A DNA stretch of 64,000 nucleotides from Agriotes lineatus. Lineage: Eukaryota > Arthropoda > Insecta > Coleoptera > Elateridae. Below, piece after piece: positions 23,541 through 35,068 of the stretch. The DNA lies in assembly GCA_940337035.1 (NCBI GenBank), contig CALNHX010003588.1, positions 1 to 64,000 of the forward strand, in the 5' to 3' direction. Each line of letters opens with the position of its first letter. Position 1 is the stretch's first letter. The position numbers and the translations under genes were made by a program. Below the pieces are notes generated by a model. It had not been told where the DNA came from. It ran no database searches and was given only the letters and a program-made list of their open reading frames with translations.

Positions 23541-23729
23541 TTTATAGATATTACAATGCACCGCGTTGGGCGACTATATAATTATGCAGTAGTTCCACTT
23601 TGAGCTAGCCCTTAATTAATTCCCTTTTCAAATCAATCATGTTAAATTTTACTTTTAACTAATTATTTCAATTGAGTACTCTTATCAGGGTGGTTCGCCA
23701 ATCTAGTTATCTATTAGTTGAAGTTTAAA

Positions 23730-24957
23730 TCTATACATACATAAAGGAGCAGAGCCGCAACCACTGGTACTAGAAACTTGAAATTTGGGTGGAAGATTCA
23801 GTTTGCTACGTAAGGTAGTGCTAAGAACGGAATTGTTGAAATTCTACCCCTAAGGGGGTGAAAAGGGGTAAAATGTGTTTTTACGAATTCCTCAATATCT
23901 CTCACACCCGATGAGATATCGACTTGGTGTTTACTTGCGAAGATTACCAATGCAAATACCTAGAAACTTATTTCAGGATTTTGCCCTAATCAACCCCTAA
24001 AGGTGCAAATATGGATTCGGGGTGAATTAAAGAACCCTTCGTATCTTATATGTTTATTGAGTTAGAACGTTGTTTTTTGGATAGATGTCTTTATAAATTA
24101 TTTAAAAAGTGGTTTCAGGGTTTTTGAAAAATTTACTTCTAAGGGGGTGAAAAGGAGTAAAGTGTGTTTTCACGAATTCCTCAATATCGCTTAAACCCGG
24201 TAAGATATCGACGAGGTGTTTGTTTGCATAGGTATCCAAATCAACACCACATATCAGGATTTTGCCCTAATCAACTCTTAAAGGTGCGAATCTGTATTCG
24301 GCGTGAATTATAGAACCCCCTGTATCTCTTGTGTTTGTTGAGTTTTAGAGCATTCTATTTAGGCATATATGTAGATGTGTGTTTCAAATCTTTAGAAAGG
24401 GGTTTAAGGGTTTTTTACTTTCACCCCTAAAGCAGTAAAAAGGGAAACTGAAAAGGGGTAGAAGGTTAAAATTATTAATTTGTTTTTCTCTCTGGGTTTA
24501 TTTCAGGATAAAACGGTCTGATAGAATTTTCCAAAATGTCAGGGGAGTTTTCACGAATTTCTCAAAATCTCTTAGAATAAAATAAGAGGATTTCTGAAAA
24601 TTCACCCCCAAGTTGTGGATACCCGCGTATCCTGCTATAATTTATGAATACAACATTTAATAAGTAAATATACTTTTGATTTTATCTCATTATTATACTA
24701 AAACTATAATTTTATCAATCTATACAAGAGCAACGACAATTACATACACATTTCCAGGAGATGCGTGAAGCCTAAAAGAGTTAAGTAGAACTTTTTTCGA
24801 AAGAATATTGTTTCCATTTTACCTACAATATTGTTTTGCGGCCTTTGTTAGTTTAGCGTATTGTATGAGGAGGGGGGGGGGGCACTCCAGGATTTATTTA
24901 GGATTTAGAAGCAAAACAAACATTTGTAGTCCGTACGAAGAACGGGCATCTTGCTAG
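23730..24957 (+). mobile_element. Helitron-like element with ~290-bp internal repeats
   Basis: It begins TCTATACATACATAAAGG after an A and ends GCATCTTGCTAG before a T, the Helitron pattern. A block starting TAAGGGGGTGAAAAGG occurs at 23851 and 24140, with a degenerate third copy near 24430. This gives three tandem units of about 290 bases, each with the ACGAATTCCTCAATATC segment. A G-run lies near 24872-24882. No coding capacity; the autonomous helicase is absent. Confidence 0.65.
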
Positions 24958-25149
24958 TTCTATATAAATCCTTGACTACTGAATGACATTAACTGTCAAC
25001 TTGACTTCTCCATTTAATCAAACCAAGTATTGACAATTATCCTTTACATTGACATATCTATTAATCAATTCACCAAAGTAAGTATTGTATTATGTTTATT
25101 TTCACTCTTTGTTTTATTGTTTATTATTCAAAATGCTTTTATATGAATT

Positions 25150-25541
25150 ATTAACACAAACCTTAAAACTTTTCCAGCTTTCACTGCAAATATCCAAATA
25201 CCAACAGCTCCCAACGTCCACAGCTCCCGATGTTCACAGTCTGCAACGCCTACTGCTGATTCCTCCAATAGTCACAACTATGATTGTCCGTCAACCTTCA
25301 AACCGCATCTAACCTGTCAATAGCTCCTATTGTTCGTAGAATCCAGTCCTGCTCCTTTTATCAATGTCACTGTCACTCCAATCGATTCCTAGTAAGTTTC
25401 AGTATTATAGATGATCCCAATGTAACCTTCTTTATTTCTCAGATAGTACTCTGTATCCAGCAACACCAACATAACCGTCCTTCCTTTTAAATGTTTGACC
25501 CGTCTTTCATGCAACCACCAACGTCACCAATGAATCCTAAT
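25150..25541 (+). other. unidentified exon-like segment with a 51-nt intron
   Basis: Proline/serine/threonine-rich in translation, interrupted by stops. It contains an intron-like GTAAGTTTCAG...TTTCTCAG at 25392-25442. A diverged homologue with the same splice structure lies on the other strand at 26640-27010. I do not recognise the product. Confidence 0.35.
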
Positions 25542-25788
25542 TATCGAGAGACTGTTCCTCAGCGGGCTGCGAAAATTCAACGTATGAATAATATGTTGGT
25601 GACACTGTACGTCAATGTCAAATTCGAGGTTAGCAGGTTAGGTTTTGCGTCATTTTGTGTCATAACTGACGGAAAACCTAACCTGATAACCTCGAATTTG
25701 ACATTGACGTACAGTGTCACCAACATATTATTCATACGTTGAATTTCCACAGCCCGCTGAGGAACAGTTTTTTTTTTATCTCTCGATA
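25542..25788. mobile_element. palindromic MITE
   Basis: Arms of about 100 bases (CTGTTCCTCAGCGGGCTG, then ATTCAACGTATGAATAATAT) are repeated in inverse orientation. The tips TATCGAGAGA / TCTCTCGATA lie beyond a T-run on the right. The central arm sequence GAGGTTAGCAGGTTAGGTTT recurs as fragments at 41114-41140, about 41555-41612 and about 53042-53084, so this is a dispersed family. Confidence 0.8.
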
Positions 25789-26639
25789 TATCTTGCATGC
25801 ACCTATCAATAAATCCAAATCCCTTCAAATAATGTAATCTTATGTATTATTTATTTCCAATTCACTGTATTGCACAATCTCTTCACCGATTGTATGGTTT
25901 TATTAATTCTAGGTTATATTTTCATATTTTCACCACGTAGATTTGTTAATAGCCCCTTTATTTTGTATTTTACTAAACAATTATACAAAATAAGCCATAA
26001 TATCAAACTTTTTATTCTCAAAATTAGTTCTTTCCAAATTCGATATATATTGTTATGATACACTATATTCTTTGATAATTTAAAAATGAATACTAAAGAA
26101 ACAGTTTAGTCAAATAAATTTGGAAGTCAGATATAAGCAAATTAATGGATCTAAATACATGTTAAAGTATAATGAAATTAACTTTCTTATTATTGGTTAG
26201 TCAAATAATAGCATAATGATTGATTACTCAAACTTAATCTGTAATAAGAAAATTCTGAATAGGAATAAATACCAAGGTTACTACTAAAATGTATCTGTTA
26301 TGATAATTAAAATAAAATATCTGTTTTGATTATATAAAAAAATGTATATAGGAGGCAGCAAGAATCGTGTCTAGTAGTAATAATTTGTAATTTGTTTAAT
26401 TAGTTACTAAAAAAACAACTCAAAAATGTATACATAATTTGATATGGGTGTGATTTTCGAATAAAGAAACATTAATAAATGTTGTATAATTTGTAAATGT
26501 TATGGTTGATGCAAATTATATGGGTTAAAAGCAAAATCTTCGAGGTGGAAACATAAAATAAAATATTAAAAACAAGAAATAAAGGGACAAGCTTTGGAGT
26601 GAGGATATTATTGATACTACATTGGAAATGGAATACAAG
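25789..26639. other. no gene recognised; AT-rich
   Basis: Strongly AT-rich with only short chance frames. Confidence 0.5.
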
Positions 26640-27010
26640 CCACAAACAAGAGGTTAGTACGTGCAGCAAATTGTTTTTGGGAAACCTGTGGGTATCATTG
26701 AAGACGTAGGACCATCTAAAAAAGAGACAAATTCATATATGGAACAAGTTTTATGCTGACACTTACCAGAGAGGGATCGGAGCTGCAGTAATCCAGTACA
26801 GGAGCTAGGAGACTTGAAGTTGACAGCAGCAGGGGACAACGACAGGAATCCAGTTAAGGATGTGGAAGTTTTGAAGTGGATGGCAATAAGGTGATGCTGA
26901 GAGTTTACATTCATCGCAGGTGATGCAGTTTGGATAAGGACCCAGCAGGTGTTTGAGTGCAGTCGGAGTGAGGATCCAGCTTGGAAGGATTTTGGCAGTA
27001 TTAACAAGCA
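26640..27010 (-). other. unidentified exon-like segment with a 52-nt intron
   Basis: On the minus strand this matches the segment at 25150-25541 in its layout. It has an intron GTAAGTGTCAG...TCTTTTTTAG at 26766-26715, an upstream exon end CGATCCCTCTCTG and a downstream exon start ATGGTCCTACG (in the other copy CGATTCCTA and ATAGTACTCTG). The upstream frame stays open for over 60 codons and is rich in P, S, T and L. No known domain seen. Confidence 0.35.
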
Positions 27011-28052
27011 AAGTGTTAAATCAGGTTTGTGTTTTAAAAGGTTAAATGAAACATTTATAAAGCTATAACCAGTAAGAAGGTATAAAAATATAATTGAATT
27101 TCATACTTACATAAGAGATTGGTGAAAGAATTAAATATTAGATCTTATTGTAAAAACCTTGATATTCGTTCTGAATTTTGATTAATTTGACGTTAGGTGT
27201 CAATTTTTTGAAAGTCAATGAACTGGCAATTAAACAAAGAAAATTTGACAAGTCAATCATTGGGTTACTAGATATTGCGAACTACCTGACAGAGTTTCAT
27301 TAATAATATTGTAAAATACGGATTTGAATTGAAAGTTAAAAATAAAGGGCAAAATAGTAATACGATAATTTAAATAAATTTATCAGCTAGCATAACATAG
27401 CAATATATATATTTTAACTTAAAAAAGTTATTCAAAACATATCTACAGTGAAATAAGCAATTTTACATCATAAAATATTTTTTTAAATTCTCAACTCAAG
27501 CAGAAACAGATAAATCTTTTTTGTAATTGTTAATATTTTTGTTGTTAATTATGAAATTGAAACGTGAATAGTGTGTAACAGATCTACAATATCATATCTT
27601 TCACGTACGCTATATTTTTTTTGGTTACATTTAAAAACCTGCTAATGGCACGTTTTTTGCGATTATCTCGAAACTTTATAAAATGGATTTATCTGGTTTT
27701 GCTTGCTTGCCCCTCAATTCAAAGTAGTTGATGGAAATAGTGAAGAAACAAAGTCATTGTGGATGTAAGAATAAAGATAATGTAGACGATGATGAATGTC
27801 AAAAAATTAACAAGATATAATTTCCAAAAAACAGTTGAAATGTCTTCAATTTGACTGAAAAGAAATTACCAGAAATTAAAAAGAAAATGGCAAAAAACGT
27901 ATAGGTAAATGTTTGTTATACTATGTCATTTTGGAAGATTTAAAATGTATGAAATAAGGAAGCCAATATTTCAAAGGTTCAATATAATTTGTTGGATAAC
28001 AAATAAACATAAATAATTTTTTTATGTAACCATTATCTAAAACTTGAAAAAT
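27011..28052. other. no gene recognised; AT-rich
   Basis: No coherent frame or repeat seen. Confidence 0.5.
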
Positions 28053-28180
28053 GGGGCCTCGGTGGACGAGCGAACTCTCCGCTTGCAGTCGACGCCACAG
28101 TGAAAACTCGAGCGATTGGAAGAGTTCGACTTCCAGCCCGGAATTCCGGTTTCACTTAGTTAAGGCATAAGAGTTAAGTT
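28053..28180 (+). mobile_element. tRNA-derived SINE (head)
   Basis: GGGGCCTCGGTGGACGAGCG starts a tRNA-like head with a box A-like segment. About 75 bases later, GAGTTCGACTTCC fits a Pol III box B. The spacing, longer than in a standard tRNA, suggests a Ser/Leu-type head. The 3' limit of the SINE is not clear. Not a functional tRNA gene, because the stems do not pair properly. Confidence 0.55.
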
Positions 28181-28479
28181 ACGCCCACACCCCACTGAAG
28201 TAATGCGAACGCGGTTCCAAGGGAGAACGATGGAAGAAGCTAGATGAGGAAAAAAAAAGACGCTGTACAAGAACACCAATGGAACTATGTCTACTAAGGC
28301 TGACATAATCATATGTATAAAAGATTGGCTGCAGCATAAATCGAAACAACATGAAAATGTGAAGCAGATATATCAACCACCTTTATATATTCAATATGTT
28401 GCAATTAAAATAAATATTTTGTCATGTTATATGGAAAACCTCGGCTCTATTGATTGCAACGTCTTCTTCTTCCTCTTAT

Positions 28480-31353
28480 AATAATAATAATAATAATAAT
28501 AATAATTTATTTAGTTTTGTTGCTACATAGAATGTAGATGAAAACAAGTCACAAAACCAAGCATTACAAAAAAATACATTTTTTACATATATTAAAAACT
28601 TACATTACATATTAAAACTTACAATCTAAAAATTCCTGTACTGAATAAAAAGCATTCTCAATAAGAATTTTTCTCACAGCCGATGAAAATTGTCTAACAA
28701 TTGGTATATTTACTATTTCAGGGTTTAATTTGTTATACAATATAGCACCAATATAAAGTGGATTAGCTCTAAATAGTTCCAGACGGTGCAGTTTATACTG
28801 AAGGTCTCCACCATAGCGAGTAGCATAATCATGATGTACATTTTGAGTTGAAAACAAATTTAAATTACTTTTAACAAACGTCAACATGTCCAAAATAAAA
28901 ATACAGGGGAGAGTTAGTATTTTGTTTTGTTTAAAAACAGTTCTACAGGAGTCTCTGAATTTTAGCCGATACATGCAGCGCACAGCTCTTTTTTGAAAAA
29001 CAAAGACACGTTGAGCAGACGATTTGTAGCCCCAGCAAATAATTCCGTATCTAACAACGGATTCGAAATTCGAGTAGTAAAAAGCTTTTACTACTGCTGA
29101 ACTGCAAATAAAGGATAATCTTTTAAGAGCAAAACAAATAGAAGAGCATCTATTGCAGACTGAGTCGATGTGATCTTCGAATGTCAGAGCTAAGTCAAGG
29201 TTGACACCTAGAAGCTTGAAGCATGAAACCTGTGCAACTGCTTTCCCATCCATCCTGATCAGTTGACTAGAGTGAGAATTATTTTCAGAAGAATAAAATT
29301 GCATTATGTAAGATTTATCCATGTTCAGAACTAATTTGTTATGCTTCATATAATTCGAAATACTCCCAAGATTGACTTTTAATTCAGAAGACATATCTGT
29401 ATTAGTTTTAGCAGCTGAAACAACTGTTATGTCATCCGCAAACGCACAATGAAAAGCCGATACAACTTCATCCAAATCGTTGGTATACAATAAAAATAGC
29501 AGCGGCCCAAGCACGCTACCTTGGGGAACTCCAACACTATTTTGTAACTCGGTAGACTTTGTATCCAAATAGCTGACAAATTGTTTTCTGTTAGATAAAT
29601 AGGAACGCAACAGAGAATTGCATTTTCCACGCAAACCAAAACTTTCGATCTTCTCTAAGAGAATATTGTGGTCCACACAATCGAAAGCCTTGGACAAGTC
29701 GATAAATAGTGCCATAACCTTATTACCTGCATCAAGGTTTGTGTATATGAAGTTCAAAACGGATACGAGTGCGGACATTGTAGAATGACTCTCCCGAAAG
29801 CCATGTTGATGTTTTGAGAAAATATTATGTACATTTAGAAACGATATAATTCTTTTAGCTATTACCTTTTCAATAATTTTTGCAAAAACCGAAAGCAACG
29901 AAATTGGGCGATAATTGCTAAGTAATTTGGAGTCACCCTTTTTAAAAAGACAAACAACCTTTGCAATTTTGAGTAAGTCAGGAAACGTGCCGTTATCGAA
30001 ACATTCATTAATAATATGGCAAAGTGGTTTTAGAATAGAAAATGAGCATTGCCGAATTAAAAATGGAGGAAAATTATCCGCGCCAGACGAATTTGAATTT
30101 TTTAAGTTATGGATTACATTTTGTAATTCCGTTTCATCGACATGACTTAAAAATATGGTTCCTGGAATAAGATTTGGTTTGTTCGAAGATGTTTGAAGAT
30201 TCGTTGGAATATTTAGAATCTTGGTAATATTAACAAAATATTCGTTAAAAGCATTTGCAATAAAATTTTTATCGCTAGTGGAAACGCCATTAACTAAGAG
30301 TTCACTTGCAACTCTCTGAGAATGCTTATTGCCGACACCGCTATTAATAATACTCCACACGGCTTTCGACCTATTCTGTGCATTTAATATTCGATTATCG
30401 AAATAAGTGCGTTTAGCAAGTCTTAGTAATTTTTTATAGATTGACTTGTACGTATTATAGTAGTTTTTAGAAATTAGGCCCTCTTTTTGCATGACAAAGA
30501 GTTCTTTTAGGCGAGCTGATGAAATCTTCAGTCCTTGTGTTAACCATAGATTATTATTGCGCTTATTACTACAGTTCGTAACCTTAACTAATTTAAAACT
30601 AAGGCTATAATAGTACTGCATTATTTTTGTAAAGTTACTAAATTTTTCGTTGACATTTGAAGCTGCAAAGACTTCCGCCCATTGTTCCTCATTTAAGTAG
30701 CATTGGAATTTTTGAATGTTTTTCTGCGAAAATGATCTACGTAAATGAGGTTCAGTAGTAACATTATGACTAATCGAAAAAACGATTTTTTGAGACGAAT
30801 GATCAGATAAGCCGTTATGTATAATCTTGAATGTAGATAACAAATTGTTAAAATTTGTAAAAACATAATCAACAGCCGAACCGCCATTATTACCTAGTCT
30901 AGTTATTTCATCATGAAACACAGTTTCTAGATTAAAAACATGAACAAGATCTGACAACTGTTTGGTATCATTATTTTTACAACGGTAATTAATATTAAGA
31001 TCACCGCAAACAATTATTCTATCACATTTACGTTTGCTAATAATTTTATGTAGACAGTCTTCAAAGCTTGCAAAAAATAAGTTGACATTGCTATCTGGCG
31101 ATCTATATAAACATAAAATATAGTAAACAATACTGCCTAAAGTTAAGCTGATAGCTGCACATTCAAATGTTTTATCTGCACTTAACAGTGTAAATTCAGG
31201 CATTTCTGTAGCAGACAAAGTATTTCTTACAAAAATAGATACGCCACCATGAGAAAAAGTGGTTCTAGAATAAGAACTAACTAAGGTAAAACCGTATATA
31301 TTTATGAAGTCGCTTTCGTTTCGGCTTATTGCCCAGTGGGCAGTTTTAACCAC
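28480..31353 (-). mobile_element. 5'-truncated LINE (Jockey/CR1-like), well preserved
   Basis: Minus-strand LINE with an ATT-repeat tail at its 3' end (28482-28508 on the plus strand as TAATAA repeats). It has a short 3' UTR and an unbroken coding frame, and it is cut inside the endonuclease domain at 31353, directly against a SINE. The lack of stops marks it as one of the youngest elements in the window. Confidence 0.85.
28612..31353 (-). CDS. LINE endonuclease (partial) and reverse transcriptase
   Basis: An open frame of 913 codons. Residues 1-225 are an APE-like endonuclease lacking its first ~30-40 residues: HWAISRNESDF at the start, IIVCGDLNINYR near 113-124 and LSDHSSQK near 182-189. 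The RT follows: NYRPISLLS near 480, QHGFR near 517, FIDLSKAFDCVDHNI near 550, GVPQGSVLGPLLF near 608-620 and the catalytic FADD at 638-641. The C-terminal domain has the usual RxxxRY...LxN layout and ends at TAA near 28612. The apparent start Met is internal, since the true 5' end is missing. This LINE is probably not expressed from its own promoter. The family could be Jockey, CR1 or a close relative. Confidence 0.88.
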   Translation of the reverse strand: MVKTAHWAISRNESDFINIYGFTLVSSYSRTTFSHGGVSIFVRNTLSATEMPEFTLLSADKTFECAAISLTLGSIVYYILCLYRSPDSNVNLFFASFEDCLHKIISKRKCDRIIVCGDLNINYRCKNNDTKQLSDLVHVFNLETVFHDEITRLGNNGGSAVDYVFTNFNNLLSTFKIIHNGLSDHSSQKIVFSISHNVTTEPHLRRSFSQKNIQKFQCYLNEEQWAEVFAASNVNEKFSNFTKIMQYYYSLSFKLVKVTNCSNKRNNNLWLTQGLKISSARLKELFVMQKEGLISKNYYNTYKSIYKKLLRLAKRTYFDNRILNAQNRSKAVWSIINSGVGNKHSQRVASELLVNGVSTSDKNFIANAFNEYFVNITKILNIPTNLQTSSNKPNLIPGTIFLSHVDETELQNVIHNLKNSNSSGADNFPPFLIRQCSFSILKPLCHIINECFDNGTFPDLLKIAKVVCLFKKGDSKLLSNYRPISLLSVFAKIIEKVIAKRIISFLNVHNIFSKHQHGFRESHSTMSALVSVLNFIYTNLDAGNKVMALFIDLSKAFDCVDHNILLEKIESFGLRGKCNSLLRSYLSNRKQFVSYLDTKSTELQNSVGVPQGSVLGPLLFLLYTNDLDEVVSAFHCAFADDITVVSAAKTNTDMSSELKVNLGSISNYMKHNKLVLNMDKSYIMQFYSSENNSHSSQLIRMDGKAVAQVSCFKLLGVNLDLALTFEDHIDSVCNRCSSICFALKRLSFICSSAVVKAFYYSNFESVVRYGIICWGYKSSAQRVFVFQKRAVRCMYRLKFRDSCRTVFKQNKILTLPCIFILDMLTFVKSNLNLFSTQNVHHDYATRYGGDLQYKLHRLELFRANPLYIGAILYNKLNPEIVNIPIVRQFSSAVRKILIENAFYSVQEFLDCKF

Positions 31354-31566
31354 AAAGTGGTTCTATGAGCCCTCTTTACCCTAAAGTCAGGTAGGTGGCT
31401 AACCTTGCTCGTCGAACGTGAGGGAAAGTTCCCTCGTTAGGGGTTAACGACAACCACAGATGTTAGCGTGGTAGCCGGAAAGCGTACGATCTTGAGTCGC
31501 TGGGATTCGAACCCGGGCTGGCCACCTGAGAGGCGAGCGTTTGCTCTCTGAGCCACCCGCTCACAA
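31354..31566 (-). mobile_element. tRNA-derived SINE
   Basis: On the minus strand, GAGCGGGTGGCTCAGAGAGC (box A) and CCCGGGTTCGAATCCCAGCG (box B) form a clear tRNA-like head at about 31566-31490. A unique body follows, running to the LINE junction with CATAGAACCACTTTGTGG. No genuine tRNA fold. Its end touches the truncated LINE. Confidence 0.75.
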
Positions 31567-31649
31567 GCTAAATGAAATAAATAGTTTTCTTGAAAATTAT
31601 AGGCGGTAATGGCTCTATCAGATAAATAAGTAAACCAAGTAAGTAAAAA

Positions 31650-32812
31650 ACACATGCAACCTGACATATTAAAGAAAAAAATGATATCACTGCATGCAAA
31701 ATATGAGAGGTGAAAACAGATAAAACTGCATTACCTGGATAAGACACAGATGATTTCAGGTGTGGATGGGCATGTCCATTATCATCATATCAGCCCGTAT
31801 TTGTCCACTGCAGGATGTAATTACATCTCTGGTGCTCAGTTTGTAATTTGACAATGCACAAATATGACGGACAGTTTGTTTGTTTGTTGTTTGTTTATTA
31901 ATGGACAAGGTCTAGGCATGCAGAGTACCAGGTACCGTAGACACCGACTGCTTTGGTCATATGGTCAAAGTTGGCAGTAAATTTAAAATGTGGGTATTTT
32001 TTAGCAGAATTTAGATCATAGTGAAGCATTAACCTGACACATATTAAGTAGAAAATAATGTGTCAGTAACGGATTATATTTAATGACTTCTACGTGCCTG
32101 GATGTGCAGTAAAACTTGATCAAATAGTTTCCGTAAGGCAATTAGAGTATTCATTCTCCCTACCTAGAAAAATCGACGCATAGTGTGGGAAAGTGTTTGA
32201 AGGTGCGATAATTGGAAATCGACTAAATATTCCCGTTTATGTGTAGTAAGTTTATATATGACTGCTGCTAATTTTTTAGCTGTAGTTCAAAAAAATTTCG
32301 AAGTACAGAAATGGGACGTAGAACTGTTGAAAAAATCAAATTGAACAGCTTTCCGTGTACTCAAATTATAATAATAATTGTGTGCACAAATCAAACATGA
32401 TTTACGGACCTTGATTGGTAGCAACGCCAACTAAATCTATAGGGACAAAGTCCCTATGAGGCGATAGCATTCAGGATTTTCTCTGTCTACGTCAAAATAC
32501 TAAGGTCACTATATCAATAAGGTACCGCCATTAGTGATTTTTTTTATATCTATCCTTGTCGCACAATTTTCTCCAACTGGGGATAAAAACACATAACCTA
32601 ACAGATTCCTCACTTTACAAGTGCCATTACACCAAAACGAAAATCCCCAAAAACTATTGTCTTCCCTATTGCACTTGGGAAATTTGTATTTGTTATCCTT
32701 ATCTCACAATTTTCTCACATTCTCAAGCGAGGAATGGAATGTCGGTACCTTATTGATATAGCGACCTTACAAAATACGACTAGTAGCGTAATCTAGTTTT
32801 GGAATTATTAAC
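31650..32812 (+). repeat. tandem ~3.4-kb unit, copy 0 (internally deleted)
   Basis: It starts ACACATGCAACCTGACATAT, as does copy 2 at about 60425. It then jumps at about 31845 from the GGTGTGGATGGGCATGTCC block straight to the ATTTGACAATGCACAAATAT block, which in copy 2 lies about 2.4 kb further on. It ends at TTTTGGAATTATTAACTT. Contains a hAT MITE. Confidence 0.75.
32501..32769. mobile_element. hAT-type MITE with 8-bp TSD CAAAATAC
   Basis: The ends TAAGGTCACTATATCAATAA and, complemented, TAAGGTCGCTATATCAATAA are flanked by CAAAATAC at 32493-32500 and 32770-32777. The tandem paralogues at about 60338-60346 and 63793-63801 show the empty site. Confidence 0.88.
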
Positions 32813-32819
32813 TTCAGAT

Positions 32820-35068
32820 AAAACAGATAAACAGATAAAAACTGCTTTACCTGGATAAGACACAGATCATTTCAGGTGTGGATGGGCATGTCCATTATCA
32901 TCATATCAGCCTGTATTTGTCCACTGCAGGATGTAATTACATCTCTGGTGCGCAGTTCTCATTCAGTCTCGACAAGCAGATGATGTCACCGACCCATCGC
33001 ATAGGTAGTTTATCTTGTAATCTCTTATTGATCCCGAGTCTCATGCAATTTCCATTTCAGCAATGCTATAGTTAGAACATGTACACCTAAAGTACGAAAC
33101 AGTTTCCGTACTTGCCATGTGGCCACGCTATAGATCTCAAATATTCCTCTGGGTTCTGGGGAATGGCAAACACTTATAATCTTCAGCATATGTTCCGAAG
33201 GTGGACTACTCTTTAAATTCAAGAAAACGGTGCACTATAAGGAAGGGTTAAATCCTGCTGTTTTCTGACTTGTTCTGACTGGTTTGTAAAAATTCCATAG
33301 GCCTTTTCCTATGTGTAATGCTACGTTTTCATAGCAGAAAACTTGGAGAGTGCCAATAGCTAGAAAAAAAATGTATATTAGAACGTAGAACAATTCATTA
33401 TAAGACAGGACTTTTCAATCTGTGGGGCGCACCCCCCCCTAGGTGGGCGTGAGAACACTAAATGGGGAGCTCGAGCATATCCAAATTTTTTTTTTTTGTA
33501 AATATTATTAAAAACGTTATTGAATCTACTGAAAGAAAAGCAAAGTAAACTACATTCGGACATAATAAAAAATAAAATACACGTTTACACTGATATAACA
33601 CAATTATAAATAGGATTGTACTGCACAATGTATTTAATAATTAACTTATCAATATTAAATTAAAAACAAGTTTAATAATAATTAGTGACTCCCTTGGGCC
33701 TATCTTGCAGAGCAAAGGGCGTCGAAAGGTTTAATATTAGAAATTGACATTCTTTTATTTTTCTATATTTAGCTTGGATCCCTATTTTGTCTTCAAATCA
33801 GCCACCGCAGATAATCTGGTTGCGCAAAGGTAGGATGTTGAAAATGGTAATACGAGGAAAGTTCAAATATAAATGATTAACTTGTTAACTTGTTATTATT
33901 AACTGAGAAGCAAGAAAATGGAGATATATTTTAGGAGGACGAGATATATATCATTCGACTCAGCTTGAAGAGTAGATTCCAAAAATATATAGAAACCGGA
34001 AATCGGATTTCTTTTCCGAGTTCGACTACCGGTCAATTTTTTTTTTTCATCTCGTGTTAAATTCTTAATGTCCAATTATTGGCTCCCCTAATTATTTTAG
34101 AGCTAAAGTGTAAATACATTTTTTGTAGAGAAAAAAATACTGCATCTATTCATACTGTTGCTAACCATTTTTCATTTTCCATAACCGAAGGAATGCAAAA
34201 AATAAAACTAGCATTTTATAATCTTTTGTTTACTAAAAAAACCTGTACCGAAGACTTTATTTACATCGCCACTTCCGAAGAATGTGTAGTCCTCAATTTC
34301 CATTATTGTGCTGTCCATTTGTTTTGTTTCTTGTTATTATTAACTGAGAAGCAAGAAAATGGAGATATATTTTAGAAGGACGAGATATATATCATTTGAA
34401 TCAGCTTGCAGAGTAGATTCCAAAAATATATAGAAACCGGAAATCGGATTTCTTTTCTGAGGTCGACTTCCGGTCAATTTTTTTTTAACTTTTAACTTTT
34501 TCCTTTATAGCTCCTGCAGTTTTTGAGATATTTAGCTCAAATTTGGAATACAGGTTACGCTGCAGGGCTTACATCATTGAACATATCAAATGGTTGTGGG
34601 AATCTACAGGGAGATATTTTTTCAGGGGTCATGCTTCCTTTTCTCCCCCTGAACTTTTTTGCGGTGGGCCGCTGTTAGATTCTAAAATACAAATTGAGGT
34701 TTCTGTTTTGTTTAGAATCTTTTTGTTCTCTTGCAGTTTTTTTGTATCTGCAACCGTTATCGAGAAAAAAAAGTATAAAAACGATTTTCTGTAATTTGCT
34801 AGACGAAATTTAAATTTTAAAATGGTTTTTAAACGTTAATTATGTGCTAATAAGTACACGGTAACAATTTATAGATTAGTTCAGGCACATCAGTTTTGAG
34901 TCATTATAATTTTTTACCGCTACAATAACTTTACAACACATACGAGGGCTGTTCAACATGTTATCTACTTGAAATAAAAATGAATTTAATGAAATTAAAT
35001 ATTTTTTGCCACTTGTAATTTTTAGTTCATGTAAAAAACAAATGAAAATCAAAACTATAATAGTATAT
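32820..35068 (+). repeat. tandem ~3.4-kb unit, copy 1, left part
   Basis: From about 32826 to 33875 it is nearly identical to 60490-61541. It then diverges and rejoins copy 2 at TTTTTAGTTCATGTAAAAAA (about 35021 and 62459). It stops at the RTE target duplication 35058-35068 and continues at 57170. Short frames such as 32878-33075 recur at 60539-60736 but look non-coding. Confidence 0.78.
33895..34484. repeat. ~150-bp direct repeats 442 bp apart
   Basis: A block with ACTGAGAAGCAAGAAAATGG, then GACGAGATATATATCATT and AACCGGAAATCGGATTTCTT, is present at about 33895-34042 and again at about 34337-34484. The DNA between has no recognised coding. It is absent from tandem copy 2, so it is a later insertion or replacement. 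Confidence 0.7.

Noticed and set aside
28053..28136. tRNA-Ser/Leu gene
   Set aside because: The box B is fair but the spacing is too long and the acceptor arms do not pair. Better read as a SINE head.
31488..31566. tRNA gene on the minus strand
   Set aside because: Box A and box B are good, but a paired cloverleaf is not visible and a SINE-type body follows. It is a SINE head.
34079..34375. 98-codon frame between two direct repeats, possibly a tiny retroelement with LTRs
   Set aside because: The ~150-bp direct repeats lack LTR-type ends, and no primer site, polypurine tract or target duplication is seen. The frame resembles nothing known.
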